DNA of 64,000 bases from Prodigiosinella aquatilis. Its GTDB lineage: Bacteria; Pseudomonadota; Gammaproteobacteria; Enterobacterales; Enterobacteriaceae. The notes under the pieces were generated by a model, which did not search any database, was not told the origin of the DNA, and saw only the letters and a list, made by a program, of their open reading frames with translations. Position numbers and translations under genes: made by a program. The stretch lies in NCBI GenBank assembly GCA_030388725.1, contig CP128857.1, positions 4,650,001 through 4,714,000 of the forward strand, in the 5' to 3' direction. Of the stretch, positions 48,111 through 57,513 are shown one piece after another (the first letter of the stretch is position 1; the number at the start of each line of letters is the position of its first letter).

Positions 48111-48142
48111 AAACGTCTATACGTTTAGACGTCCATATAGAA
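48111..48142. promoter_or_regulatory. MetJ operator (tandem met boxes) upstream of metF
   Basis: Consecutive 8-mers related to AGACGTCT: AAACGTCT (48111), ATACGTTT (48119), AGACGTCC (48127), then a weak fourth (48135). They lie 41-72 bp before the metF start, in the promoter. Confidence 0.92.
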
Positions 48143-48252
48143 AATGACCGAATCCGTATAAAGAGTCAACGCTTTTCATTGCGTTGAGAGCTGATGTTTA
48201 TTCATGCATCTTGAAAAATATTCAACTGACTACGGTCAGTATAGACGGCAAC

Positions 48253-48283
48253 AAAAAAGCCTGAAGCATTCAGTTTCAGGCTT
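48253..48283 (-). terminator. Intrinsic terminator of metBL
   Basis: A 9-bp stem, AAGCCTGAA (48257-48265) with TTCAGGCTT (48275-48283), is followed on the minus strand by a U-run (A-run 48253-48258), about 60 nt after the metL stop. Confidence 0.9.
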
Positions 48284-48343
48284 GGCGTTTGATGACAAAG
48301 TGTATATAGCGGCTATCGATAATAAGGGGATCGTAAAAGCGTA

Positions 48344-50779
48344 TTACAACAACTGGGCTAAACGATTTAAATCAGACTGGATAGCCCCTGCGGTAACATC
48401 CCGTCCGGCTCCCGGCCCACGAATGACCAACGGATTATCACGATACCAGCGGCTTTCAATGGCAAAAACGTTATCACACGGCAGCAGTGCTGCCAATGGA
48501 TGATCCGGTCTGACGGCTTCCACCCCGACACGGGCTTTGCCATGGGCGTCAAAACGGGCCACATAACGCAGCACCAGTCCCATTTCATTTGCCGCTTCCA
48601 GTCGCTGTTCCATCTGTTGATTCAGCGACTCACCGTCCTCAAAAAACTGGTCTACCGAGCTATTTTCACATCCTGCAGGCACTAGAGACTCAACGCGGAC
48701 CTGTGTTGGTTCGATTTCGTATCCCGCTTCACGCGCCAGAATCACCAGCTTACGCATGACATCCTGACCAGAAAGATCAACCCGGGGATCCGGTTCCGTT
48801 AATCCCTGCTGCCAGGCTTGATCCACCAGTTCGGTAAATGGCACCGTGCCATCAAATTGCAAAAACAACCAGGATAAGGTACCGGAAAAAATACCACTGA
48901 TAGCCAGGATACTGTCGCCACTTTCGCGTAAATCCCGTACTGCATAGTTTACAGGCAAACCAGCGCCTACCGTGGCGTTGTACAGCCAGTAACGGCCAGT
49001 TTTGGCAAACGCATCCCGGATTTGACGATAATTATCACCACCGGAAGCGCCCGCCAGTTTGTTGGCGCTAATAACGTGGAAACCATAACTGGCAAAATCC
49101 AGATAGAGATCGGCAACCGCCGGACTGGCTGTGACATCCAGCACCACCAGGTCATCATATGGGTGTGCACGCATCCACAGGAACAGATCCTCGCCGTCGT
49201 GTTCCTTCGCATCCTCGTCAAAAAAAGCCAGTACACGACTGGCGTCCAGTCCATCATAATTCAGCAGGCTACGGGTACTGTCCACCACGCCGGCCAGAAT
49301 AAATTCAAATCCGGTACGAGCCGAAATGAGGCTTTGCTCGCGAGAAAACAACTCAAGCCAACGGGAACCAATATTCCCCTTACCAAACAACACTAACCCG
49401 ATACGCTTTTCAGCCCGGAACAAAGAATGATGCAGACCACGTACCACATGTTCCGTAGGACCGACACGCAACACGGCGACCAGACTGATATCATCCTCAG
49501 CCTGCCAGATAAACTCGATCGGTTGATCTTTTAACTGCTGATAGAAACGGTGGCTGTGCAGCGGATTCTTACCGACACCAGCACCAACCATCGCCACCAA
49601 TGCCAAACCTTCACGCAAGCCAAGCTGTACCGGCAATGCGGCCTGCTCCAATATCTGCCAGGCACTCTCCACCACTTCAGAGGTATAACAAAGCTGTAGC
49701 AAACTACGATCCTGATGCACACCTGTTGCCAGAGGTTTTATCTGCACCCGTTTCAGCAATTGCTCCACGTCTTTTTGCACCCGTTGAAAATCGTGTTCTT
49801 CCGGGATTTTCACTTCAATCAGGCACACGTCATCATGGCTGGTAACGATTTTGGCACCTGTGCCGGAAGCCAGCACCCGTTCAATGCGGGTAGACCCTTG
49901 CTCCGGTTGATAGCTGCAACGCAACTGCAGATCAATATCACTACCCGAAACCGGCTGTAATGTGCGGGTATGCAGCACTGGTGCCGCCAGTCGCGCCAAT
50001 TCACTGGCCTCATCCAGCCGCAGTAACGGCAGCAGGCAGGCATCTTTCACTTTGCGCGGATCAGCACTATATACCCCGGCAACGTCACTCCAGATAGTGA
50101 CACGCTCAACACCAGCCAATGCACCAATCTGGGTCGCAGAATAATCACTGCCATTACGGCCCAATAGTACCGTTTCCTCAGCTTTATTCCGGCAGATAAA
50201 ACCAGTGACAACCAAACGCTGATCAGCATGTTGTGCCAATAACTGCTGTAGCAGTGGCCAGGATTGACCTTCGTCTACCTGCGGCTGAGCCGCACGCTCT
50301 GCTCTCAGGAATTGGCGAGCGTCCAGCCAAGAGGCAGACATCTCTTTCTGATTGAGTACCGCAGACATCAGACGCGCTGACCAGATTTCACCATGTCCAA
50401 CCACTTCGGCATACACCGCATCGGTGATCTTTCCATCCAACAGTGCAGCCAAACGTTCCAGATCGTGAATAAACGCTGCCGTCAATAGATCTGCACTCTC
50501 CGCTGGTAATAACCCGGTAATTAAATCGCTCTGATAACGGCGTAATACCTGCTGAATCTGGTGGGCGGAAATACGATCGACCTGACTAAACTTCAACCAG
50601 CTAATCAGCTGATTAGTGGTGCTACCCGCAGCGGAAACCACCATCAAATCACCGGGACGGCTGTACTCCGCCATAATACCGGCGACACGCTGATAACATT
50701 TCACATCAGCGAGACTACTACCGCCAAATTTATGCAGTTGCCGCCCAGTGACGGCCCCCGCTATCCCTAAAGCACTCAT
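48344..50779 (-). CDS. metL: Bifunctional aspartokinase II / homoserine dehydrogenase II MetL
   Basis: Carries out the first and third steps of the aspartate pathway toward methionine. It is 811 aa (E. coli 810). The N-terminal kinase domain has LHKFGGSSLADVKCY (residues 15-29) and FICRNKAEETVLLGRNGSDYSAT. A central ACT-like linker follows. The C-terminal homoserine dehydrogenase opens with the NAD(P) loop VLFGKGNIGSRWLELF (near residue 463) and includes ISANKLAGASGGDNY. It starts 2 nt after metB ends, in a translationally coupled metBL operon controlled by MetJ. Confidence 0.98.
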   Translation of the reverse strand: MSALGIAGAVTGRQLHKFGGSSLADVKCYQRVAGIMAEYSRPGDLMVVSAAGSTTNQLISWLKFSQVDRISAHQIQQVLRRYQSDLITGLLPAESADLLTAAFIHDLERLAALLDGKITDAVYAEVVGHGEIWSARLMSAVLNQKEMSASWLDARQFLRAERAAQPQVDEGQSWPLLQQLLAQHADQRLVVTGFICRNKAEETVLLGRNGSDYSATQIGALAGVERVTIWSDVAGVYSADPRKVKDACLLPLLRLDEASELARLAAPVLHTRTLQPVSGSDIDLQLRCSYQPEQGSTRIERVLASGTGAKIVTSHDDVCLIEVKIPEEHDFQRVQKDVEQLLKRVQIKPLATGVHQDRSLLQLCYTSEVVESAWQILEQAALPVQLGLREGLALVAMVGAGVGKNPLHSHRFYQQLKDQPIEFIWQAEDDISLVAVLRVGPTEHVVRGLHHSLFRAEKRIGLVLFGKGNIGSRWLELFSREQSLISARTGFEFILAGVVDSTRSLLNYDGLDASRVLAFFDEDAKEHDGEDLFLWMRAHPYDDLVVLDVTASPAVADLYLDFASYGFHVISANKLAGASGGDNYRQIRDAFAKTGRYWLYNATVGAGLPVNYAVRDLRESGDSILAISGIFSGTLSWLFLQFDGTVPFTELVDQAWQQGLTEPDPRVDLSGQDVMRKLVILAREAGYEIEPTQVRVESLVPAGCENSSVDQFFEDGESLNQQMEQRLEAANEMGLVLRYVARFDAHGKARVGVEAVRPDHPLAALLPCDNVFAIESRWYRDNPLVIRGPGAGRDVTAGAIQSDLNRLAQLL

Positions 50780-50781
50780 TT

Positions 50782-51942
50782 TTACCTCGTGGTTACAGCT
50801 TGAAACGCCTGTTCCAGATCGGCAACCAAATCATCACCGTCTTCAATACCTACCGAAATGCGCAGCAGTGTGTCTGATATCCCGGCAGCGGCACGTGCCT
50901 CTGGAGACATGCCCGCGTGAGTCATGGTAGCTGCATGAGAAATCAGGCTTTCAACACCCCCTAACGATTCCGCCAACGTAAATAACTCCAACGATGAGAG
51001 GAAACGGCGCAAAGCGTCTTCATCACCATCCAGTTCAAAACTTAACATCGCGCCAAAGCCGGACTGTTGACGACAGGCGATGTCGTGTCCAGGGTGTTGC
51101 GGCAGAGAGGGATAATACAGCTTTTTCACCAGCGGTTGATCCTGCAAATACGCCACAATTTGTTGCGCATTGTTCTGAGCCGCGGCCATACGCGGTGACA
51201 ACGTGCGCAAACCGCGCAATAGAAGGTAACTATCAAACGCCGCACCAGTAACACCGATATTATTCGCCCACCATGCCAGTTCGGTAACCACTTCAGGGTC
51301 CCTGGCAATCACCGCTCCAGCAACAACGTCAGAGTGCCCGTTCAAATACTTGGTACAAGAATGAATCACCAGATCGGCACCCAATTGCAGTGGATTTTGC
51401 AACACCGGACTGAGGAAAGTGTTATCCACAACACTGACAGCGCCCGCTTCACGCGCCGACTGACAAATGGCCGCAATATCCACCACACGCAGCAGTGGAT
51501 TACTGGGGCTCTCCACCAGCACCAGCTTCGGTTTTTCGGCCAAAGCCGACTTCAGCGCCGAATCATCACCCTGATCGACAAATTTCACGCGGAATACACC
51601 CCGCTTGCTTAGACTTTCAAACAGCCGGTAACTACCGCCATAACAATCATGAGGAGCCACCAGCAGGTCGCCGGGGCGTAAAAATACCGTGCAGACCAGA
51701 AAAATCGCCGACATACCGGTGTTCGTCATCACAGAACCGGCCCCCCCTTCCAGTTCCGCCAACGCCCGCTGCACAACATCACGCGTTGGGTTCCCCCGAC
51801 GAGAGTAGTCATGCGCTCGAGGCTGATTAAAACCGGTAAAATTGTAAGTGCTGGAAAGGTGAATGGGAGGAACGACACAACCAAACTGCTCGTCATTATT
51901 TAACCCACTACGAACTGTGATAGTAGCCTGTTTACGCGTCAT
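50782..51942 (-). CDS. metB: Cystathionine gamma-synthase MetB
   Basis: PLP enzyme joining O-succinylhomoserine and cysteine. The 386 aa match the E. coli length. The PLP lysine lies in VIHSCTKYLNGHSDVVAG (near residue 198), with the TYNFTGFNQPRAHDYSRRGNPTRD substrate segment near the N-terminus. First gene of metBL; divergent from metJ across the met-box region. Confidence 0.98.
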   Translation of the reverse strand: MTRKQATITVRSGLNNDEQFGCVVPPIHLSSTYNFTGFNQPRAHDYSRRGNPTRDVVQRALAELEGGAGSVMTNTGMSAIFLVCTVFLRPGDLLVAPHDCYGGSYRLFESLSKRGVFRVKFVDQGDDSALKSALAEKPKLVLVESPSNPLLRVVDIAAICQSAREAGAVSVVDNTFLSPVLQNPLQLGADLVIHSCTKYLNGHSDVVAGAVIARDPEVVTELAWWANNIGVTGAAFDSYLLLRGLRTLSPRMAAAQNNAQQIVAYLQDQPLVKKLYYPSLPQHPGHDIACRQQSGFGAMLSFELDGDEDALRRFLSSLELFTLAESLGGVESLISHAATMTHAGMSPEARAAAGISDTLLRISVGIEDGDDLVADLEQAFQAVTTR

Positions 51943-52001
51943 TGGTGCTTTTCCTGGCTGAAGACTGAGTGAAGAATATCAAGAGTAAACGTAGATATTA
52001 T

Positions 52002-52033
52002 AGACGTCAATACATCTAGACTTCTAAACTTCT
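52002..52033. promoter_or_regulatory. MetJ operator (four tandem met boxes) between metB and metJ
   Basis: Four consecutive 8-mers: AGACGTCA (52002), ATACATCT (52010), AGACTTCT (52018) and AAACTTCT (52026). A degraded copy may precede them (AAACGTAG, 51987). They serve both metBL and autoregulation of metJ. Confidence 0.92.
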
Positions 52034-52128
52034 TTGCGTATAGATTGAGCATCCCTATAATAATCGCTAGAATTATGGTATTACGCGACAGTATCTGTCT
52101 TCACCACGATCAATTTTTAAGGTATCCC

Positions 52129-52446
52129 ATGGCTGAGTGGAATGGCGAATACGTAAGCCCATACGCTGAACACGGTAAGAAAAGTGAGCAAGTAAAAAAA
52201 ATCACAGTTTCTATCCCATTGAAAGTACTTAAAATATTAACTGATGAGCGAACGCGTCGTCAGGTAAACAACCTGCGTCACGCGACTAACAGCGAGTTAC
52301 TCTGTGAAGCGTTTCTGCATGCTTTTACCGGCCAACCCTTACCGAATGATGAAGATCTGCGTAAAGAGCGCAGTGATGAAATTCCGGAAGCAGCCAAAAT
52401 AATCATGCGCGAAATGGGGATCAACCCCGATACCTGGGAGTACTGA
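52129..52446 (+). CDS. metJ: MetJ methionine repressor
   Basis: Ribbon-helix-helix repressor using S-adenosylmethionine as co-repressor. The start MAEWNGEYVSPYAEHGKKSEQVKK gives 105 aa, identical in length to E. coli. The beta-strand KKITVSIPLKVLKIL contacts the met boxes, and RRQVNNLRHATNSELLCEAFLHAFTGQPLP is the dimer and SAM region. The frame is open 28 codons further upstream, through the operator, without support. Confidence 0.98.
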   Translation: MAEWNGEYVSPYAEHGKKSEQVKKITVSIPLKVLKILTDERTRRQVNNLRHATNSELLCEAFLHAFTGQPLPNDEDLRKERSDEIPEAAKIIMREMGINPDTWEY

Positions 52447-52474
52447 TCATCTATTGATGTGGGATTCAAAAACA

Positions 52475-52503
52475 ATAAAGGCATCCAAGGATGCCTTTAT
52501 TTT
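52475..52503. terminator. Bidirectional terminator, metJ/rpmE
   Basis: A perfect 10-bp stem, ATAAAGGCAT (52475-52484) with ATGCCTTTAT (52491-52500), has a 6-nt loop, with T-rich DNA after it and A-rich DNA before it. Confidence 0.9.
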
Positions 52504-52535
52504 CGTCCAGCAGAACGTTGTCTAACCGGTGAAGC

Positions 52536-52751
52536 TTATTTTTTGGCGCCCGGTACGCTGAAACGTTTGTTGAAACGTTCAACACGACCACCGGTATCAA
52601 CCACGCGTTGTTTGCCGGTATAGAACGGATGGCATTCGCCACATACGTCCAGATTCAGATCATGACCCGCTGTAGAACGGACTTTGATAACATTACCGCA
52701 AGAGCAGGTAGCGGTAACTTCAGCATAATTCGGGTGAATACCTTGTTTCAT
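52536..52751 (-). CDS. rpmE: 50S ribosomal protein L31 (zinc-binding form)
   Basis: 71 aa. The four zinc ligands are C16, C18 (TCSCG), C37 and C40 (DVCGECH), which marks the zinc-replete C+ form rather than the YkgM type. It is divergent from priA, as in E. coli. Confidence 0.98.
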   Translation of the reverse strand: MKQGIHPNYAEVTATCSCGNVIKVRSTAGHDLNLDVCGECHPFYTGKQRVVDTGGRVERFNKRFSVPGAKK

Positions 52752-53014
52752 GGGAAACCTCTGTTTAAGGCCGTGTCGCTATCCAGCCCTATTCCGCCAG
52801 ACACCACACGAAGTTGAGTAAAATGCCATTATACCACGAGGTATAAAGGCGGCGAATCATACAGAAATTAGCCAGCTGATGCAATCACATCGACACAGAA
52901 TCATTCACACCATGTACACTACTGCCAGGACATTTCTTGCGTGCTGCGTCTATTCCGAAACAGGAACCGCACAGCATGAAGAATAACAACGCTTATTACC
53001 CAGACGGAGTTGTC

Positions 53015-55210
53015 ATGCCTGTCGTTCAGGTCGCCCTACCCGTGCCGCTGGCACGCACATTCGATTATCGATTACCCGAAGGGTTGTGCCCTGTGCCGGG
53101 TATGCGTGTCAGCGTACCCTTTGGCAACCGTAAAATGATTGGCATTGTCACCACACTGAACAACAGCAGCGAACTGCCGTTGGATCAGCTCAAGGTCGTG
53201 CGAGAAGTTCTGGATGACGAACCACTTTTTCCTGCCAGTCTGTGGCGCATTCTGCTTTGGGCCGTGGATTATTATCATTACCCCATCGGCGAAGTTCTGT
53301 TTCATGCCCTGCCAATTATACTGCGTCAGGGTAAACCGGCCCATACCGCACCGCTTTGGCAGTGGTTCGCAACAGAACAAGGGCGGGCAATGCCACTGGC
53401 ATCACTGAAACGAGCCCCTAAACAGCAACAGGCGCTAGCCGCCTTACTACATGCTCCACTTTACCGTCATCAGGTCAGTGAGTCAGCACTAACCGAAACC
53501 GCGTTACAGGCATTGCGCAGCAAAAGCCTGTGTGACCTGAGACCCCTTTCCCGACAACTCTCCGACTGGCGTAGCGAATTCAGCATCATCGGTGAACGAT
53601 TAAAGCTGAATACGGAGCAGGCCACCGCCATAGGCGCGATACGCAGCGAAGACAACCATTTTTCCGCCTGGTTACTGGCGGGGATTACAGGATCCGGCAA
53701 AACCGAAGTGTATCTCAGCGTGCTGGAAAATATATTGGCGCAAGGCAAACAAGCTCTGATACTGGTGCCGGAAATCGGCCTGACGCCACAAACCATCTCC
53801 CGCTTTAAAGACCGTTTTACTGCACCGGTAGAAGCCCTGCATTCCGGGCTGAATGACAGTGAGCGCCTTGCTGTCTGGTTGCGGGCCAAAAGCGGCGAAG
53901 CGGCGATTGTCATCGGTACTCGCTCCGCGCTGTTCACGCCATTTGCCCGATTGGGGCTGATTGTGATCGATGAAGAACACGATGGATCTTATAAACAACA
54001 GGAGGGGTGGCGCTATCATGCCCGCGATCTGGCGGTATTTCGTGCCAGGGAAGAAGACATTCCTATTGTCATGGGTTCCGCCACTCCGGCGCTGGAAACA
54101 TTGTATAACGTACAGATTGGCAAATATCGTCAGCTCCGACTCAGTAAACGTGCAGGTAATGCCCGACTGGCACAACAGCATATACTCGATTTGAAAGGAT
54201 TGCCGTTGACTAGCGGCTTGTCCCAACCACTGATCAACCGTATCCATCATCACTTGAATAATGATAATCAGGTGATTCTGTTTTTGAACCGACGCGGTTT
54301 TGCCCCAGTGGTGATGTGTCATGAATGTGGTTGGATTGCTGAGTGCCAGCGCTGCGATCACTACTATACATTGCACCAACATCAGCAAATATTGCGCTGC
54401 CATCACTGTGACAGCCAACGTCCGGTGCCACCACAATGTCCTCACTGCGGCTCTACGCATCTGGTTCCTGTAGGGCTAGGCACCGAGCAGTTGGAGCAGG
54501 CGCTACCCGCTTTGTTTCCCCAGACCCCCATTACCCGCATTGATCGGGACACTACCAGCCGCAAAGGCTCGCTGGAACAACAACTGACACAGGTAAGGCA
54601 AGGCGGGGCACGGATACTCATCGGGACACAGATGCTGGCCAAGGGCCACCATTTTCCGGATGTCACACTGGTCGTGCTACTGGATGTAGACAGTTCATTG
54701 TTTTCCGCTGATTTTCGAGCCGCAGAACGCTTCGCTCAGCTTTATACGCAGGTATCCGGTCGCGCTGGTCGCGCTGGCAAAGCAGGGGAAGTGATTCTTC
54801 AGACTCATCATCCAGAACACCCGCTATTGCAGACTTTGCTGCAAAAAGGGTATGACGACTTTGCTAACCAGACTCTGAAAGAACGTCAGAGCGTTTTCCT
54901 ACCGCCGTTTACCAGCCATGTCCTGTTCCGGGCAGAGGATCATGATAATCAACAGGCCACGCTGTTCCTGCAACAACTACGCAATCTGCTGGAAGCCAGC
55001 CCACTACGGGATGATGCCCTCTGGCTAATGGGACCCGTTCCCGCACTGCAACCCAAACGAGCGGGTCGCTTTCGCTGGCAACTACTGCTTCAGCATCCAT
55101 CCCGCGCTCGTCTACAGCAATTGCTCCGAAATTCACTGGCCTTGATCGACACACTTCCACAGACGCGAAAGGTGAAATGGATACTGGATGTTGACCCAAC
55201 AGACAGCTAA
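53015..55210 (+). CDS. priA: Primosomal protein N' (replication restart helicase PriA)
   Basis: 3'-5' helicase that reloads the replisome at stalled forks. The start MPVVQVALPVPLARTFDY matches E. coli and has GGAG 7 nt upstream, giving 731 aa. An upstream in-frame ATG would add 26 residues and is less likely. Walker A is LLAGITGSGKTEVYLS (near residue 230) and DEEH the Walker B. The zinc-binding cysteines are in CHECGWIAECQRC and CHHCDSQ...CPHCG. Motif VI is QVSGRAGRAG. Confidence 0.97.
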   Translation: MPVVQVALPVPLARTFDYRLPEGLCPVPGMRVSVPFGNRKMIGIVTTLNNSSELPLDQLKVVREVLDDEPLFPASLWRILLWAVDYYHYPIGEVLFHALPIILRQGKPAHTAPLWQWFATEQGRAMPLASLKRAPKQQQALAALLHAPLYRHQVSESALTETALQALRSKSLCDLRPLSRQLSDWRSEFSIIGERLKLNTEQATAIGAIRSEDNHFSAWLLAGITGSGKTEVYLSVLENILAQGKQALILVPEIGLTPQTISRFKDRFTAPVEALHSGLNDSERLAVWLRAKSGEAAIVIGTRSALFTPFARLGLIVIDEEHDGSYKQQEGWRYHARDLAVFRAREEDIPIVMGSATPALETLYNVQIGKYRQLRLSKRAGNARLAQQHILDLKGLPLTSGLSQPLINRIHHHLNNDNQVILFLNRRGFAPVVMCHECGWIAECQRCDHYYTLHQHQQILRCHHCDSQRPVPPQCPHCGSTHLVPVGLGTEQLEQALPALFPQTPITRIDRDTTSRKGSLEQQLTQVRQGGARILIGTQMLAKGHHFPDVTLVVLLDVDSSLFSADFRAAERFAQLYTQVSGRAGRAGKAGEVILQTHHPEHPLLQTLLQKGYDDFANQTLKERQSVFLPPFTSHVLFRAEDHDNQQATLFLQQLRNLLEASPLRDDALWLMGPVPALQPKRAGRFRWQLLLQHPSRARLQQLLRNSLALIDTLPQTRKVKWILDVDPTDS

Positions 55211-55482
55211 CAGGATGCGGTTAAAGAACATTGAGATCTCACACCGTTTGACTGGGATTTATTGCGAACTGCCTCCAAAAAACTGACATTCATCACATCT
55301 TGCCAGCAAATTAAGCCACAAATGTTGCTCCCAATCTGTTAAGAGTGTTGGTGATGGCAGTATGCTGAACAGCACAGTGACAGAAATATCCTGTTTTTAA
55401 GCGGCTCCCGACGCCTCTCTAGCAAAAGCGAACGGTAGCCAAAGCTACGGCGCCAGTTGACGCTGATGCAAGGAGAAAAGCG

Positions 55483-56526
55483 TTGGAGCAAAAGAGAGAA
55501 AACACCACAGCGACCATGAAGGACGTTGCGGATATGGCAGGGGTTTCTACAGCCACTGTATCTCGGGCATTGATGAGCCCGGAAAAAGTATCTGCCCTAA
55601 CCCGGCAAAAAGTGGAGCAGGCCGTACTGTCGGTGGGCTATTCTCCTCATTCGATTACCCGCAATCTCAAGCGTAATGAATCCAGAACCCTTCTGGCGAT
55701 TGTGCCCGACATATGTGACCCTTTCTTCTCGGAAATATTGAGAGGCATCGAAGAAACTGCGACTGAACGTGGTTACCTGGTACTGATTGGTGACTGCGCC
55801 CATCAGCGTCAAAACGATAAAACTTTTTTCGACCTGATTATCACCAAACAGATTGACGGTATGTTACTACTGGGCTCTGACCTGCCGTTTGATGTCAGTA
55901 AAGCTGAACAACGCAATCTTCCACCAATGGTGATGGCCAACGAATTTGCTCCCGAGCTGGAATTACCGACAGTGCATATTGATAACCTGACAGCGGCGTT
56001 CGATGCGGTACATTATCTTCATCAGTTGGGACATCAACGCATTGCATGTATTGCCGGACCAGAACATCTGCCACAGAGCCAGTACCGTTTACAAGGCTAT
56101 ATCCAGGCATTGCGTCGCTGTGGGTTAACCATCGATAACCAGTACATAGTGCGAGGCGACTTCACTTATGAAACCGGGATGAAGGGATTGACCACGCTAA
56201 TGTCGCATCCAGCGCCTCCCAGTGCTATTTTTTGCCATAGCGACATCATGGCGTTGGGAGTATTGTCCCAAGCCAGAAGAGTGGGGTTGGATATTCCCCG
56301 AGATCTCTCAGTGGTGGGGTTTGATGATATTGCTCAGGCCAGTTACTGCTTTCCGCCGCTCACCACTGTAGCTCAACCACGCTATGACATCGGACGTGAA
56401 GCTACGCTATTGCTGCTGGAACAGTTATATGGTCATTCTGTCCAGAGTGGATCACGCCTGCTGGCTAGTGAGTTAGTCATTCGGGAAAGCACCTCCCCGC
56501 CTAATTCCACACATAACCGGCTTTAA
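55483..56526 (+). CDS. cytR: CytR, LacI-family regulator of nucleoside catabolism
   Basis: Repressor that acts with CRP as co-regulator of deo, udp, cdd, nup and tsx. The 347 aa are read from a TTG start preceded by AGGAG at 7 nt; no ATG is in a better place. The helix-turn-helix is ATMKDVADMAGVSTATVSRALMSPEKV (residues about 11-37). The effector domain is very close to E. coli (VPDICDPFFSEILRGIE). The 272-bp gap after priA contains no gene. Confidence 0.96.
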   Translation: MEQKRENTTATMKDVADMAGVSTATVSRALMSPEKVSALTRQKVEQAVLSVGYSPHSITRNLKRNESRTLLAIVPDICDPFFSEILRGIEETATERGYLVLIGDCAHQRQNDKTFFDLIITKQIDGMLLLGSDLPFDVSKAEQRNLPPMVMANEFAPELELPTVHIDNLTAAFDAVHYLHQLGHQRIACIAGPEHLPQSQYRLQGYIQALRRCGLTIDNQYIVRGDFTYETGMKGLTTLMSHPAPPSAIFCHSDIMALGVLSQARRVGLDIPRDLSVVGFDDIAQASYCFPPLTTVAQPRYDIGREATLLLLEQLYGHSVQSGSRLLASELVIRESTSPPNSTHNRL

Positions 56527-56606
56527 GACTTCATGTGCTGGTCAAACATTTGAGGGTTCAGTAACATGGCGGCCTGTTACTTTTTTTATTGCACAGCGAA
56601 ACGATA

Positions 56607-57425
56607 GTGGCACAAAGAGACTATGTCAGCCGTGGGCGCTCGGCAACGCGTCGGAAAAAGACATCCAACCGGAGAAAAGGTAGTAGTTCCGGTACCTCCA
56701 AGGTTATGATCGCGCTGGCCGCAGCAGTGCTTGTCACCTTTGCGGGAGGGTTATATTTCATCGTCCATAATAAACCGGGTGAGTCTCCGGTGTTACCGCA
56801 TCAGACAGGCAAAGGTAACGGACTGCCACCAAAACCGGAAGAACGCTGGCGTTATATCAAAGAGCTGGAAAATCGTCATATCGGTGTAACAACACCAACG
56901 GAACCTTCAGCAGGTGGGAATATCGAGACAACGGGTGAACTGACGCAAGAACAGCGCCAGTTACTGGAGCAGATACAGTCGGATATGCGCAACCAACCGA
57001 CGCCACTGTCAGAAGTACCGTATAACGAAACACAAGTCCCCCGCTCGCAGGTTTTCATCAAGCCACAAGCGGTTGTACCATCGACCGTAGTACCCCGAGT
57101 ATCAACAGTGGCGCCCTCGCCAACGAAGCCAGAAATCCCCAAGCCGAAAATAACGAAAAATGAACCAGAAAAGGTCGATAGTAGTAAGCAGAAAAAAGCA
57201 CAACTCTGGATTGTACAATGTGGTTCATTCAAAACCACGGAGCCTGCCGAATCCGTGCGAGCTGAACTGGCATTTTCCGGAATAGAAAGCCATATCACCA
57301 ACAGCGGAGGCTGGAACCGGATTATTTTGGGGCCTTATAATAACCGTACCAACGCCAATAAAATGGCGCTTCAGCTTAAAGGTATGGGCCACACCAACTG
57401 CATCCTGTTAGCTAACGGGGGTTGA
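56607..57425 (+). CDS. ftsN: Cell-division protein FtsN
   Basis: Late divisome protein that triggers septal peptidoglycan synthesis. The GTG start gives VAQRDYVSRGRSATRRKK, as in E. coli; a TTG six codons earlier is open but less likely. The product is 272 aa, about 45 residues shorter than E. coli FtsN (319), the loss falling in the Gln-rich linker. Order: basic cytoplasmic tail, one membrane helix (VMIALAAAVLVTFAGGLYFI, about 33-52), essential helices (EERWRYIKELENR), linker, C-terminal SPOR domain (LWIVQCGSF...AGHTNCILLANGG-like). The stop overlaps the hslV sigma-32 promoter. Confidence 0.94.
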   Translation: MAQRDYVSRGRSATRRKKTSNRRKGSSSGTSKVMIALAAAVLVTFAGGLYFIVHNKPGESPVLPHQTGKGNGLPPKPEERWRYIKELENRHIGVTTPTEPSAGGNIETTGELTQEQRQLLEQIQSDMRNQPTPLSEVPYNETQVPRSQVFIKPQAVVPSTVVPRVSTVAPSPTKPEIPKPKITKNEPEKVDSSKQKKAQLWIVQCGSFKTTEPAESVRAELAFSGIESHITNSGGWNRIILGPYNNRTNANKMALQLKGMGHTNCILLANGG

Positions 57426-57449
57426 AAACCCTCCCCCTTCCCCCCATCT
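57421..57449 (+). promoter_or_regulatory. Sigma-32 (RpoH) promoter of hslVU
   Basis: GTTGAAA (57421-57427), a 14-bp spacer, then CCCCATCT (57442-57449) fits the heat-shock consensus CTTGAAA / CCCCATNT almost exactly. The -35 element spans the ftsN stop codon. The predicted start lies just before the hairpin at 57464-57480. Confidence 0.87.
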
Positions 57450-57463
57450 TTATCAGCAATATG

Positions 57464-57480
57464 CCCCGCGGCACGCGGGG
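57464..57480 (+). other. GC-rich hairpin in the hslVU 5' leader
   Basis: A perfect 7-bp stem, CCCCGCG (57464-57470) with CGCGGGG (57474-57480), with a 3-nt loop, is followed by GTCTTTTTAT. It could end ftsN transcription, but it also sits at the 5' end of the heat-shock transcript. The E. coli hslVU leader carries an inverted repeat in the same place that stabilises the mRNA. Confidence 0.7.
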
Positions 57481-57513
57481 GTCTTTTTATCAGTAAGTAA
57501 CGGGGATTTACGC

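Noticed and set aside
48190..48250. Possible short repeat upstream of the metBL terminator (ATCTTGAAAAATATTCAACTGAC region)
   Set aside because: Only partly resembles the palindromic element at 2223-2340 and lacks its paired ends; treated as ordinary intergenic DNA.
52937..53014. Longer N-terminus for PriA (26 extra residues, MRAASIPKQEP...)
   Set aside because: The downstream ATG matches the E. coli start and has a well-placed GGAG; the extension has no homology.
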